DNA from: Streptomyces griseocarneus
GTDB lineage: Bacteria; Actinomycetota; Actinomycetes; Streptomycetales; Streptomycetaceae
Reading direction: 5' to 3'
Assembly: GCA_003674045.1 (NCBI GenBank)
Contig: PENC01000011.1
Coordinates: 171,669 to 235,668, forward strand
Length of the DNA: 64,000 nucleotides
The translations under genes and the position numbers were made by a program. A model generated the notes under the pieces. It ran no database searches, was not told where the DNA came from, and was given only the letters and a program-made list of their open reading frames with translations. Below are positions 1-7,843 of this stretch, in pieces. Each line of letters opens with the position of its first letter. Position 1 is the stretch's first letter.

Positions 1-1
1 C

Positions 2-637
2 CCCGGCGACCGGGTCCGGGACACCTTCCTGCGCGGGGACGCCCGGACCGATCCGGAGCTCTTCCGTGCCCTGATCGACACGCGGGTCGCGGACACCCGG
101 TTCGTCCTCGACCAACTGGAGGCACTGGCCGCGGGCCGCAACCCGGACGCGGAGGGGCGCCCCCTGCCCACCGGCCTCGGGCGCGCGCTCGACCCGCGCA
201 GAGTGGGTGCCTACGGGCACTCGGCGGGCGGCACCGCGACCGCGCAGACGCTGTACGAGGACCCCCGCATCGCCGCGGCGGCCAACCTGGAAGGCTATCT
301 GGACCACCCCACCGGCGAGCTCTACCCGATAGCCCGGTACGGCACGGACCGGCCTCTGCTCCTCCTGGGCACCGAAGGCTTCGACCACCGGGAGGAACTG
401 GACCGCTCCTGGTCCGTGACGCGGGGACGCCGCGTCGAGCGGCGGCGCCTGGGCGGCACGGCGCACTGGGCGTTCACCGACTACGCCGCCACCGCGCCCC
501 AGATGCAGGCGGCGGGTCTGATGCCGCCCGCGGCCCGTACCGCGCTGGTCGGTGCGTCGGCACCTGAGCGGTCGGTGCCCCTGGTGCGCCGCAGTGTGCG
601 CGGCTTCTTCGCCCACCACCTGCCTGCCCCGCACTAG
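2..637 (+). CDS. alpha/beta hydrolase, 5' end outside window (partial)
   Basis: The frame is open from the left edge, so the N-terminus is missing and about 211 residues are visible. The nucleophile elbow G-H-S-A-G (in GAYGHSAGG) is the GxSxG signature of alpha/beta hydrolases. A late histidine in GTAHWAFTDY is a candidate for the catalytic His. The layout, with a GHSAGG elbow followed by a segment on the enzyme's own stability (RPLLLLGTEG), resembles the platelet-activating-factor acetylhydrolase/chlorophyllase-like esterases of streptomycetes. The substrate cannot be read from the sequence. The gene ends tail to tail with the VOC gene and the two stop codons share the bases CTAG. The family call is firm; the enzyme class is a guess. 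Confidence 0.8.
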   Translation, partial: PGDRVRDTFLRGDARTDPELFRALIDTRVADTRFVLDQLEALAAGRNPDAEGRPLPTGLGRALDPRRVGAYGHSAGGTATAQTLYEDPRIAAAANLEGYLDHPTGELYPIARYGTDRPLLLLGTEGFDHREELDRSWSVTRGRRVERRRLGGTAHWAFTDYAATAPQMQAAGLMPPAARTALVGASAPERSVPLVRRSVRGFFAHHLPAPH

Positions 638-1041
638 GGGAGCGGTTCCAGGAATTCCAGCCGGTTGCCGAGCTTGTCGAAGGCGTGGAAGCGCTCGTGG
701 CCCGGGAGGGTGTCCCGCTCGCCCCAGACCACCTCGTGGCCGTGGGCCTCCAGGCGGTCGGCGAGGTCGCGCAGGCCGTGGACGAGGATGCCCGGGTGGG
801 CCTTGCGGGCCGGGGTGAAGTCCTGCTCCACGCCGAGGTGGACCTCCACGCCGCCGCCACGGAACCAGCAGCCGCCGCGGGCCGCGAGCACCGGCGGCTT
901 CTCCACCTCCGTCATACCGAGGATGTCGCCCCAGAACCGGCGGCACTGCTCCTCCGCGCCGGGAGGGACGGCCAGCTGCACATGGTGGAGGCCGCCGAAG
1001 GAATGGCCGGTGGATCCGGAAGTATGTTCGTCGCCGCCCAT
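634..1041 (-). CDS. VOC (glyoxalase/bleomycin-resistance) family protein
   Basis: This is a 135-residue single-domain protein with the vicinal oxygen chelate pattern. An N-terminal LHHVQLAVPPGAEE strand carries the first metal-ligand-like His, then comes a FWGDILGM helix, and it ends in RFHAFDKLGNRLEFLEP, where the terminal E is the usual last metal ligand. This half-domain length normally dimerises to form the active site. No substrate can be assigned; the family includes glyoxalases, dioxygenases and antibiotic-binding proteins. The start at 1041 follows a G-rich stretch about five bases upstream. The gene is convergent with the hydrolase, and its upstream neighbour is divergent. Confidence 0.85.
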   Translation of the reverse strand: MGGDEHTSGSTGHSFGGLHHVQLAVPPGAEEQCRRFWGDILGMTEVEKPPVLAARGGCWFRGGGVEVHLGVEQDFTPARKAHPGILVHGLRDLADRLEAHGHEVVWGERDTLPGHERFHAFDKLGNRLEFLEPLP

Positions 1042-1181
1042 GGGGCACCCCCGCCTGCTCGGTGTTCGGTGGCACGAACGTACTGGTCAGCGGTGCCGCA
1101 GGCAACGCCCGTGGCAGGAGTGCGTGAGGTCACCGGCGGGCCGGAAGCCCCGGCTCGCTCCCTCCGCCTACTGTGAGGACC

Positions 1182-1580
1182 ATGGCTGGTGAGAGTGATC
1201 TGCGCACGCTGCTGAGCGGCATGAGTCCCGAGCTGAACCCGGGCCGGTACGTCTTCACCACGGTCGAGGGCGGCGTCCCCTCCGGCGTCGGCCCCGTGGT
1301 CACGGTGGCCGAGCGGGAGGGGACGACCCTGGTCGTGCGGCGGGAGGAGGCGGACGCCGCGGGCATGGCCTACGACTATGTCGCCGGCTGGATCACGCTG
1401 ACCGTCCACTCCGCGCTGGACGCGGTGGGCCTGACCGCCGCGGTCGCGAAGGAGCTCGCCGACGCGGGCCTGAGCTGCAACGTCGTCGCCGGATTCCACC
1501 ACGACCACCTGTTCGTGCCCCACGAGCATGCCGACCGGGCGATGACCGTCCTGGAGGACATGGCGCGGCGTTCCGCCTGA
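1182..1580 (+). CDS. ACT domain-containing protein
   Basis: This 132-residue protein resembles the small stand-alone ACT proteins of actinobacteria, with a strand-rich N-terminal half and a second repeat around VHSALDAVGLTAAVAKELADAGLSCNVVAGFHHDHLFVP. Such proteins are expected to bind a small amino-acid-like ligand, but no role is established. I chose ATG 1182 over the in-frame GTG at 1173. The latter lies inside TACTGTGAGG, which looks like a -10 hexamer (TACTGT) seven bases before the ATG or, alternatively, a weak ribosome site. The gene could therefore be leaderless. It stands alone between the VOC gene and the cyanate module. Confidence 0.8.
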   Translation: MAGESDLRTLLSGMSPELNPGRYVFTTVEGGVPSGVGPVVTVAEREGTTLVVRREEADAAGMAYDYVAGWITLTVHSALDAVGLTAAVAKELADAGLSCNVVAGFHHDHLFVPHEHADRAMTVLEDMARRSA

Positions 1581-1590
1581 GCCCCGGGAA

Positions 1591-2088
1591 TCAGGCGGTG
1601 GGCGCCCCGGCCACGCGACGCTCGCCGCCGTTGCGCTCCTGCCAGAACGCGTAGACGTCGACGGCCGCGGCGCGCGGCTCGTGGCGCATCGGCAGGCGGC
1701 GCTCGTCCCAGTTCTTCGCGAACTCGTCGTAGAAGGTGTTCAGTTCGAAGTACTTGCGGTCGTCCACGTAGTGTGGCTCGTAGGCGTCGCGGGTGGTGAG
1801 GAAGACGACCTCGTCGGGGGAGCAGTAGTAGAGCGAGCCCAGGCACATCGGGCAGGGGTGGGCCAGGACGTAGATGGTGGTGCCGGTCAGGTGCTCGGTG
1901 CCCAGCTTCGTGCAGGCCTCGCGGATGGCGAGGATCTCCGCGTGGGCGGTCGGGTCGCCGGTCTGCGCGACCTTGTTCGGGCTCTCGGCCAGGATCTCGC
2001 CGTCCTTGACGATGACGGTCGCGAACGGGCGGCCGCCCTCGGCGACGTTCTGCCGGGCGATGTCGATGGTGCGCTGGGCGAAGTCCAT
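1591..2088 (-). CDS. nucleoside/guanine deaminase-like zinc enzyme
   Basis: This 165-residue protein belongs to the cytidine/deoxycytidylate deaminase fold. The zinc site is complete: H49-A-E51 (TAHAEILAI) and P78-C79-P80-M81-C82, with Glu51 as the proton shuttle. The overall pattern (GGRPFATVIVKDG, HPCPMCLGSLYYCSP, and a C-terminal WDERRLPM segment) is closest to bacterial guanine deaminases. It is the last gene of the cyanate module, 83 bp after cyanase and separated from it by a strong hairpin. The placement suggests that it releases or handles ammonia from a compound linked to cyanate. Some guanine deaminases also act on triazines such as ammeline. That link is inference. A ribosome site (AGAAAGG) precedes ATG 2088. 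Confidence 0.85.
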   Translation of the reverse strand: MDFAQRTIDIARQNVAEGGRPFATVIVKDGEILAESPNKVAQTGDPTAHAEILAIREACTKLGTEHLTGTTIYVLAHPCPMCLGSLYYCSPDEVVFLTTRDAYEPHYVDDRKYFELNTFYDEFAKNWDERRLPMRHEPRAAAVDVYAFWQERNGGERRVAGAPTA

Positions 2089-2116
2089 GAGTGGGCCTTT
2101 CTTGTGAAGAGGGAAG

Positions 2117-2147
2117 GGGGCGGGCCGGAAGGGGGTCGGCCCGCCCC
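2117..2147 (-). terminator. hairpin between cyanase and deaminase genes
   Basis: Ten-base perfect arms, GGGGCGGGCC and GGCCCGCCCC, flank an 11-base loop. On the minus strand the hairpin follows the cyanase stop by about 25 bases. No long U-tract follows it. It could be a partial terminator or attenuator that lowers expression of the deaminase, or an mRNA-stabilising stem. Confidence 0.55.
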
Positions 2148-2171
2148 TTGAGAAGATGTCCTGATCCTGGA

Positions 2172-2642
2172 TCAGAACGGCTTGGTCGGCAGGTACTTGC
2201 CGTCCAGGGTGATGACCGCGCGCTCGCCGCCCTCGGGGTCGGCGACCTTCTTCACATCCAGCTTGAAGTTGATCGCGGAGATGATGCCGTCCCCGAACTC
2301 CTCGTGGACCAGGGCCTTCAGCGTGGTGCCGTAGACCTGGAGCATCTCGTGGAAGCGGTAGATGGTCGGGTCGGTGGGGATGCCGCCCGGGATCGAGCCG
2401 CGGGTCGGGATGGTCTGGAGCAGCATCGCCGCGTCCTCGTCCAGGCCCAGCAGCTCGGCGACGGCCTTCGCGGACTCCTCGGGCAGGGGGTGCTGGCCGA
2501 GGACGGCGGCGGTGGTGAAGGCGACCGACAGGCCGGCGGCGTCGGCTATCTGCTTCCAGGAGAGGTTCTTGCGGATCTTGGCCTCGACGGCGGTGCTGGC
2601 GAGGGCCTCGCGGGCGGTGGGGTCGAACTGGGCGTGCACCAT
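2172..2642 (-). CDS. cynS: cyanase (cyanate hydratase)
   Basis: Cyanase converts cyanate and bicarbonate to ammonia and two CO2 in the cytoplasm. The protein has 156 residues, the family length. The catalytic residues fall at exactly the E. coli positions: Arg96 and Glu99 in YRFHEM, and Ser122 in DGIISAINF. An N-terminal helical bundle (residues 10-75) resembles an HTH fold, and the C-terminal dimerisation region (KADPEGGERAVITLDGKYLP-like) is intact. It lies between carbonic anhydrase (upstream) and the deaminase on the same strand, as in E. coli cynTS. Carbonic anhydrase would supply and retain the bicarbonate it needs. Identification is very secure. Confidence 0.97.
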   Translation of the reverse strand: MVHAQFDPTAREALASTAVEAKIRKNLSWKQIADAAGLSVAFTTAAVLGQHPLPEESAKAVAELLGLDEDAAMLLQTIPTRGSIPGGIPTDPTIYRFHEMLQVYGTTLKALVHEEFGDGIISAINFKLDVKKVADPEGGERAVITLDGKYLPTKPF

Positions 2643-2728
2643 GAGGTGGTGTCCTTTCGGGTGATGGGGGTTGCTGTGCCGGGCCGGTGCGGCACGGCAC
2701 GGTGGTATCAGGGGAGAGGGGAGAGGCG

Positions 2729-3316
2729 TCAGGCCGCGTGTGCGGGGGCTTCGGCGGTCCCGAGCTCCGTGACGTGCCCGGTGGCGATGTCGAAGACCCA
2801 GCCGTGCAGGGTGACTTCACGCGCGGCCAGGGCGCGGGCCACCGACGGGTGGGTGGCCAGGTTCGCCAGCTGGGCCCGTACGTTCTCGCGCACCAGCGCG
2901 TCCACGTCGCCGGTGGCGGCGCGGGCCTTGGAAGCGTCCGCGTGCCGCAGCCAGCCGGCGACCGCCGGGGCGGTGCCCAGATCGTGGCCCTGGGCGAGGG
3001 CGGTCATCGCGCCGCAGGCCGAGTGCCCGCACACCACGATGTCGGTCACGCCCAGCACGGCGACGGCGTACTCGATGCTCGCCGCCACCCCGTCGGTGCC
3101 GGGGGTGTGCGCGGGGACCAGGTTGCCCGCGGTGCGGATGACGAACAGCTCGCCCGGCTCGCAGCCGGTGATCAGCTCGGGCACCACGCGGGCGTCGGAG
3201 CAGCCGATGAACAGCGTATGCGGCGCGTGATGGGTGGCCAGCCGGGCGAACAGGCCCTCCTTGGCCGGGAAGACGTCCTGCTGGAAGCGCGCGACGCCGT
3301 CGGCGAGGTCGGTCAT
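2729..3316 (-). CDS. cynT: beta-class carbonic anhydrase (cyanate operon)
   Basis: This 195-residue beta-carbonic anhydrase interconverts CO2 and bicarbonate. The zinc ligands are Cys39 (in GCSDAR), His98 and Cys101 (in VVCGHSACGAM), with the Asp41-Arg43 dyad. It is the first gene of the cyanate operon and points away from the LysR regulator, matching E. coli cynR/cynT. Its role there is to prevent loss of bicarbonate, which cyanase consumes. A ribosome site (GAAGGGAGT) precedes ATG 3316. A housekeeping anhydrase elsewhere in the genome is likely, but this copy belongs to the cyanate module. Confidence 0.93.
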   Translation of the reverse strand: MTDLADGVARFQQDVFPAKEGLFARLATHHAPHTLFIGCSDARVVPELITGCEPGELFVIRTAGNLVPAHTPGTDGVAASIEYAVAVLGVTDIVVCGHSACGAMTALAQGHDLGTAPAVAGWLRHADASKARAATGDVDALVRENVRAQLANLATHPSVARALAAREVTLHGWVFDIATGHVTELGTAEAPAHAA

Positions 3317-3382
3317 GGGTCACTCCCTTCGGTGACTGCCGTCCCGTGTGGGGCGACGAGATCCACCATGCATGACCTGGAC

Positions 3383-3433
3383 CTATAGTGTCCAAGACAT
3401 GCTGACCATGGAAGCTATAGATGAGGTCTATAG
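3383..3433. promoter_or_regulatory. three CTATAG boxes in the cynT-cynR intergenic region
   Basis: The hexamer CTATAG, itself a palindrome, occurs at 3383-3388, 3415-3420 and 3428-3433 in the 125-bp gap between the divergent carbonic anhydrase and LysR genes. The last box ends eight bases before the regulator ATG. A/T-rich hexamers are rare in this DNA, so three copies in 51 bp point to operator half-sites for the CynR-like protein. The exact LysR T-N11-A pairing is not settled. Confidence 0.6.
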
Positions 3434-3441
3434 TCGGTGGT

Positions 3442-4350
3442 ATGGCTCTGGAACTGCGTCATCTGCGCTATCTGCTCGCCGTGGCCGAGCACGGCAACTT
3501 CACCCGCGCCGCCGAGGACCTGCACATCTCCCAGCCCACGCTGTCCCAGCAGGTCAAACAGCTGGAGCGGACCCTGGGGGTGCAGCTGCTCGACCGTTCC
3601 GGCCGTGCCGTACGCCTCACCGACGCCGGTGAGGCGTACGCCGACCACGCCCGGCGCGCCCTGCGGGACCTGGCCGCGGGCGAACGCGCGGTCCACGACG
3701 TACGGGACCTCTCGCGCGGGCAGCTGCGGCTGGCGGTCACGCCCACCTTCACCGCCTACCTCGTGGGCCCGCTCGCCGCCGCGCTCCACGCCCGGCACCC
3801 CGGCATCGCCCTGACCGTCGCGGAGATGACCCAGGACCGCATCGAAACCGCCCTGCTCGCCGACGACCTCGACCTCGGCATCGCCTTCACCGGCCCCCAT
3901 CTGCCGGGCATCACCGCCGACGCCCTGTTCAGCGAGGCCCTCGGCCTCGTGACCGGCGTCGGCCACGCCGGTCTCGTCGGGGGTGACCCGCTCTCCGTAC
4001 GCGACCTCGGTGAGCTTCGACTCGCGCTGCTGACCGCCGATTTCGCGACACGCGGGCACATCGACGGCTACTTCGCCCTGCACGGCGTCAGCCCGCGCAT
4101 CGCCGTGGAGGCCAACTCGGTCCAGGCCCTCACCGAGATCGTCCAGCGTGCCCCGCTCGCCACCGTGCTCCCCGACGCCATCACCCACGAGCACCCCGGT
4201 CTCGTCCCCGTGCCGCTCGAGCCCGCCCTTCCCCGGCGCACCGTCACCCTCCTCAGCCGCGCGGACGCCTACCGGAGCGCTGCCGCCCGCGCCTTCGCCC
4301 GGCTCGCCCGCGAGTACGTCGGCGGCCGCCCCTACGCCCCCGCCCCGTGA
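3442..4350 (+). CDS. cynR: LysR-family regulator, CynR-like
   Basis: This 302-residue LTTR has an N-terminal winged HTH at residues 1-60 (MALELRHLRYLLAVAEHGNFTRAAEDLHISQPTLS is the DNA-binding part) and a C-terminal periplasmic-binding-like effector domain from about residue 90. It is transcribed away from the carbonic anhydrase/cyanase genes. In E. coli CynR is the cyanate-responsive activator of the same gene pair and represses itself. I chose ATG 3442 because it begins the canonical LTTR MxLxxLRYF segment; the upstream in-frame ATG at 3421 would add a non-conserved tail and fall inside the CTATAG region. It converges with the histidine kinase six bases later. Confidence 0.88.
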   Translation: MALELRHLRYLLAVAEHGNFTRAAEDLHISQPTLSQQVKQLERTLGVQLLDRSGRAVRLTDAGEAYADHARRALRDLAAGERAVHDVRDLSRGQLRLAVTPTFTAYLVGPLAAALHARHPGIALTVAEMTQDRIETALLADDLDLGIAFTGPHLPGITADALFSEALGLVTGVGHAGLVGGDPLSVRDLGELRLALLTADFATRGHIDGYFALHGVSPRIAVEANSVQALTEIVQRAPLATVLPDAITHEHPGLVPVPLEPALPRRTVTLLSRADAYRSAAARAFARLAREYVGGRPYAPAP

Positions 4351-4356
4351 ACGGGA

Positions 4357-5469
4357 TCAGGACCCCGCCGCGGGCAGGATCACGTCGAAGCGGCAGCCGC
4401 CCGGGATGTTGCGGACCGTCGCGCGGCCCGCGTGGGCCTCGACGATGCCGCGGACGATGGCGAGGCCCAGACCCGCGCCCGCGGGCGGGGTGCGGGCCGC
4501 GGTGCCGCGCCAGCCGGTGTCGAAGACGCGGGAGAGGTCCGCTTCCGGGATGCCGCCGCAGCCGTCCGAGACCGACAGCACGACCGTGTCCGCCTCGCGG
4601 CGGGCCGCGACCGCGACGGTGCCGTCGGCCGGGGTGCGGTGGATCGCGTTGACCAGGAGATTGCCCAGGACGCGGGTCATCTCCTTGCCGTCGACCTCCA
4701 CCGGCACCTGGTCGACGCGGTCGCCGACCAGCCGTACCCCGTGCTCGCGGGCCAGCGGGCCCGCGCCCGCGAGGGCGTCTCCCACCAGGTCGTACACCGA
4801 CATCCGGCTCGGGTTCAGCGGCAGCGCCCCGGCGTGGATGCGGGAGAGCTCGAAGAGGTCGCCGACCATGGAGTTCAGCCGCTCCACCTCGGCACGCATC
4901 TGCCGGAAGTAGCGCCGGGGGTCCTCGGCCACACCGTCCTCCAGGGCCTCCGACATGGCCCGCAGCCCGGCGAGCGGGGTGCGCAGGTCGTGGGAGATCC
5001 AGGCGACCAGCTCGCGCCGGGACGTCTCCAGCGCCTTCTCCCGCTCCCGGGACCGGGCGAGCCGTTCGCTGGTGGCGGCCAGCTCCCGGCCGAGCTCGGC
5101 GAGTTCGGCGGTCGCGTCGCCGTCCGGCGGGGCGAAGTTCCCGTCGTCGCCGAAGGAACGGGCCGCGCGGGTCAGGGCGTTGCTGCGGGCCACCACCCAG
5201 CGCCCCAGCAGCAGGGCCGTCGCGAGCGAGACCACGGCGGCCATCGCGCACACCGTCGTGACGACCGTGAGGTCGTGCGAGGACAGGAACATCGCCCAGG
5301 CCACCGCGAGCGTCCCGGCCAGCATCGCCGTCACCGACACGGCCGCCACCACGGTCAGGGACACCGCCACGGAGCGGTGCCGCAGCGCCCGCAGCGCGAC
5401 CGCGCCCAGCAGCCCGGCCGCGGCCGCGCCGAGGAACGCGAACAGGGCGATCAGCAGCACGTCACGCAT
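4357..5469 (-). CDS. sensor histidine kinase
   Basis: This 370-residue membrane kinase has three or four N-terminal hydrophobic segments (about residues 4-27, 35-63 and 70-92) with almost no extracytoplasmic loop. It may therefore sense something in or at the membrane. After a HAMP-like linker comes the HisKA box with phospho-acceptor His160 (WISHDLRTPL), then the HATPase domain (N box VLGNLLVNAI, then DGCGGIPEADLSRVFDTG and GAGLGLAIVRGIVEAH). It overlaps the stop of the response regulator by eight bases, so the two are co-translated. The neighbouring glycosyltransferases and molybdo-oxidoreductase share a sequence motif with the pair's own upstream region and are the likely targets. Confidence 0.9.
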   Translation of the reverse strand: MRDVLLIALFAFLGAAAAGLLGAVALRALRHRSVAVSLTVVAAVSVTAMLAGTLAVAWAMFLSSHDLTVVTTVCAMAAVVSLATALLLGRWVVARSNALTRAARSFGDDGNFAPPDGDATAELAELGRELAATSERLARSREREKALETSRRELVAWISHDLRTPLAGLRAMSEALEDGVAEDPRRYFRQMRAEVERLNSMVGDLFELSRIHAGALPLNPSRMSVYDLVGDALAGAGPLAREHGVRLVGDRVDQVPVEVDGKEMTRVLGNLLVNAIHRTPADGTVAVAARREADTVVLSVSDGCGGIPEADLSRVFDTGWRGTAARTPPAGAGLGLAIVRGIVEAHAGRATVRNIPGGCRFDVILPAAGS

Positions 5470-6277
5470 GGCCGCCCCCGTCGGCCGGGTGCGGCTCGTC
5501 CGGCGGTACTTCGAAGCGGTATCCCACGCCCCACACCGTCTGGATCAGCCGCGGCTGCCCCGGGTCGTCCTCCACCTTGCTGCGCAGCCGCCGCACGTGC
5601 ACGGTCACCGTCGACAGGTCGCCGAACTCCCAGCCCCACACCTCGCGCATCAGCTCCTCGCGCCCGCAGGCCCGCCCGGGGTTGCGCAGCAGGAACGCCA
5701 GCAGGTCGAATTCCCGGACGGTCAGGGCGAGTTCGGTGCCGTCCTTGGCGGCGCGGCGTGCCGCCGGGTCCAGAGTGATCCCGGCCGCGCGCAGCGGGGG
5801 AGCGGTGGCCGGGGCGGCGGGCCGCGTACGGACGCGGCGCAGCACGGACGCGACGCGCAGCACCAGTTCGCGCGGGCTGAACGGCTTGGTCACGTAGTCG
5901 TCCGCGCCGACCTCCAGGCCGAGGACGCGGTCGTCCTCGTCGCCGCGCGCCGTCAGCATGATCACGGGCACCGGTCCCGCCGCGCGCAGCCTGCGGCAGA
6001 CCTCCAGGCCGTCCATGCCGGGCAGCATCAGGTCGAGGACCACCAGGTCGGGGCGGACGGCGGCGGCCCGCTCCAGCGCGCCGGGTCCGTCGGCGGCACG
6101 GTCCACGGTGAAGCCGGCCCGGCCGAGATAGCCGGACACCACTTCGGCGACGGTCGGATCGTCGTCGACGACGAGCACGCGGGCGGGCGGGGGCGGCCGG
6201 TCCTCGTCGGGCGTGGCGGGCGAGGCGGCCGGTGCGTGGCCGGGCCGGGGGGTGCCGCCGGGCGGTGGGGTCTGCAT
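5462..6277 (-). CDS. OmpR-family response regulator
   Basis: The protein is 271 residues if ATG 6277 is used. A proline-rich N-terminal extension of about 32 residues precedes the receiver domain: acidic DDD at 38-40, phospho-acceptor Asp82 in LVVLDLMLPG, and the switch lysine in DDYVTKPF. The C-terminal winged helix (about residues 165-260, with LTVREFDLLAFLLRNPGRACGREEL and STVTVHVRRLRSKVE) binds DNA. It is transcribed divergently from the GT2 gene across a 124-bp region holding the shared GATGTCCGCG motif, which is a candidate binding site. A later start closer to the receiver domain is possible because the extension is not conserved in the family. Confidence 0.9.
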   Translation of the reverse strand: MQTPPPGGTPRPGHAPAASPATPDEDRPPPPARVLVVDDDPTVAEVVSGYLGRAGFTVDRAADGPGALERAAAVRPDLVVLDLMLPGMDGLEVCRRLRAAGPVPVIMLTARGDEDDRVLGLEVGADDYVTKPFSPRELVLRVASVLRRVRTRPAAPATAPPLRAAGITLDPAARRAAKDGTELALTVREFDLLAFLLRNPGRACGREELMREVWGWEFGDLSTVTVHVRRLRSKVEDDPGQPRLIQTVWGVGYRFEVPPDEPHPADGGGHA

Positions 6278-6336
6278 GCCGCAAGCCTCGCACGCCGGGC
6301 GCGCGATGCCCGTTGGAGCCGGGTCCGGCCAGGACC

Positions 6337-6367
6337 GATGTCCGCGTTTCGTAAGACAGCGACATCC
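6337..6367. promoter_or_regulatory. shared regulatory motif, copy 1 (response regulator / GT2 intergenic)
   Basis: GATGTCCGCGTTTCGTAAG at 6337-6355 is repeated base for base at 12493-12511. CAGCGACATCC at 6357-6367 is repeated at 12458-12468. GATGTC and GACATC also form an inverted pair within this copy. The motif lies 59 bp upstream of the response-regulator start and 46 bp upstream of the GT2 start. Either the neighbouring two-component system or a shared sigma factor could use it. Confidence 0.65.
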
Positions 6368-6401
6368 GAAATGCCGGAATTGCGTCCGTAGGGTGAACAG
6401 C

Positions 6402-7145
6402 GTGACAGACCAGACCACCACCCCGCGCTCCGGCCGGGCGGCGGACACCCGCGTGGACGTCGTCCTCCCCTGCCTCGACGAGGCCGCCGCCCTGCCCTGG
6501 GTCCTGGCCCGCGTCCCCGAGGACTGGCGGGCCATCGTCGTCGACAACGGCTCGGCCGACGGCTCGGCGGACGTGGCCCGTTCCCTCGGTGCCACCGTCG
6601 TCCACGAGCCCCGCCGCGGCTTCGGCGCCGCCTGCGCCGCCGGGCTGCTGGCCGCCGACGCCGACCTCGTCGGCTTCTGCGACTGCGACGCCTCCCTCGA
6701 CCCGGCCCTGCTGCGCGGACCCGCCGAGTCCGTCCGCTCCGGCGCCGCCGACCTCGTCCTCGGACGCCGCCGCCCCTGGAGCCGCGGCGCCTGGCCGCTC
6801 CACGCCCGGCTCGGCAACGCCGCCCTCGTCCGCATGCTCCACCGGCGCACCGGCCTGCGCCTGCGCGACCTCGGGCCCCTGCGCGTCGCGCGCCGCGAGG
6901 CCCTGCTCGGGCTCGGCCTGACCGACCGGCGCAGCGGCTACCCCCTGGAGATGGTCGTCCGCGCCGCCGACGCGGGCTGGCGCGTCACCGAGACCGACGT
7001 CCCCTACCACCCGCGCACGGGCACCTCGAAGGTCACCGGCACCTGGCGCGGGACATGGCAGGCCGTCCACGACATGCGCGGCGTCCTGCGCACGGCGGCT
7101 CCGGCGGCCCCGGCTTCGGCCTCGGCGGAGGTGGCGGCCAGGTGA
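6402..7145 (+). CDS. family 2 glycosyltransferase (dolichyl-phosphate mannose synthase type)
   Basis: This 247-residue GT-A glycosyltransferase has no obvious transmembrane tail. It carries the GT2 nucleotide-binding start VDVVLPCLDEAAALP, the IVVDNGSADGSAD segment, and the metal-binding DxD as D94-C95-D96 (GFCDCDAS). The pattern is that of the polyprenyl-phosphate sugar synthase branch, and of the proteins named transferase 2 of rSAM/selenodomain pairs. GTG 6402 is preferred to GTG 6393 because GGTGA precedes it at proper distance. It heads a three-gene operon with one-codon overlaps. A plausible role is to make a lipid-linked or small-molecule glycoside used by the later genes; the acceptor is unknown. 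Confidence 0.85.
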   Translation: MTDQTTTPRSGRAADTRVDVVLPCLDEAAALPWVLARVPEDWRAIVVDNGSADGSADVARSLGATVVHEPRRGFGAACAAGLLAADADLVGFCDCDASLDPALLRGPAESVRSGAADLVLGRRRPWSRGAWPLHARLGNAALVRMLHRRTGLRLRDLGPLRVARREALLGLGLTDRRSGYPLEMVVRAADAGWRVTETDVPYHPRTGTSKVTGTWRGTWQAVHDMRGVLRTAAPAAPASASAEVAAR

Positions 7146-7843
7146 ACCCCTGCGGACCCACCACGCTCCTCGTCATCGCCAAGGAGCCCCTGCCCGGACG
7201 CGTCAAGACCCGGCTCACCCCGCCCTGCACGCCCGGCCAGGCCGCCCGCATCGCCGAGGCGTCCCTGGCCGACACCCTGCACGCCGTCCTGCGCATGCCC
7301 GCCCGGCGCCGCGTCCTCGTCCTCGACGGACGGCCCGGCGACTGGCTCCCGCCCGGCTTCGACGTCGTACCGCAGTGCGCGGGCGGACTCGACGAACGGC
7401 TCGCCGCCGCCTTCGCCGGCTGTTCCGGGCCCGCGCTGCTCGTCGGGATGGACACCCCGCAGCTCACCCCCGAGCTGCTCGCCCCCGCCCTGGCGGACGA
7501 CGGCTGGGACGGGTGCGACGCCTGGTTCGGCCCCGCCTCCGACGGCGGCTTCTGGGCCCTCGGGCTCGCCGAGCCCCGGCCCGCGCTGCTGCGCGGCGTC
7601 CCCATGTCCACCGCCCGCACCGGCCTCCTCCAGCGACGGCGCCTGACCGCCGCCGGGCTCGCCGTACGCGACCTGCCCGAGCTCCGCGACGTCGACACCG
7701 CGGCCGACGCGGCCCATGCCGCGGCAGCGGCACCGCATGGACGCTTCGCGGAGGCCGTGGCAGCGGTGCTGCGCACCGGCCCCGAACGGTGCTCGGCCGA
7801 GGGCGCGCCGGTGGCCGTCGGCGCGCGGGACGGTGACCGGTGA
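7142..7843 (+). CDS. DUF2064 (TIGR04282-type) GT-A fold transferase
   Basis: This 233-residue protein opens with LLVIAKEPLPGRVKTRLTPP, the signature of DUF2064 proteins, which have a nucleotidyl/glycosyltransferase fold. Further family marks are GCSGPALLVGMDTPQLTPELL and FGPASDGGFWALGL. These proteins recur as partners of the GT2 type encoded just upstream, as transferase 1 and 2 of rSAM/selenodomain systems, but no radical-SAM gene is visible here. GTG 7142 overlaps the GT2 stop as GTGA, and the next gene starts the same way, so the three are translationally coupled. The biochemical activity is unproven. Confidence 0.82.
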   Translation: MNPCGPTTLLVIAKEPLPGRVKTRLTPPCTPGQAARIAEASLADTLHAVLRMPARRRVLVLDGRPGDWLPPGFDVVPQCAGGLDERLAAAFAGCSGPALLVGMDTPQLTPELLAPALADDGWDGCDAWFGPASDGGFWALGLAEPRPALLRGVPMSTARTGLLQRRRLTAAGLAVRDLPELRDVDTAADAAHAAAAAPHGRFAEAVAAVLRTGPERCSAEGAPVAVGARDGDR

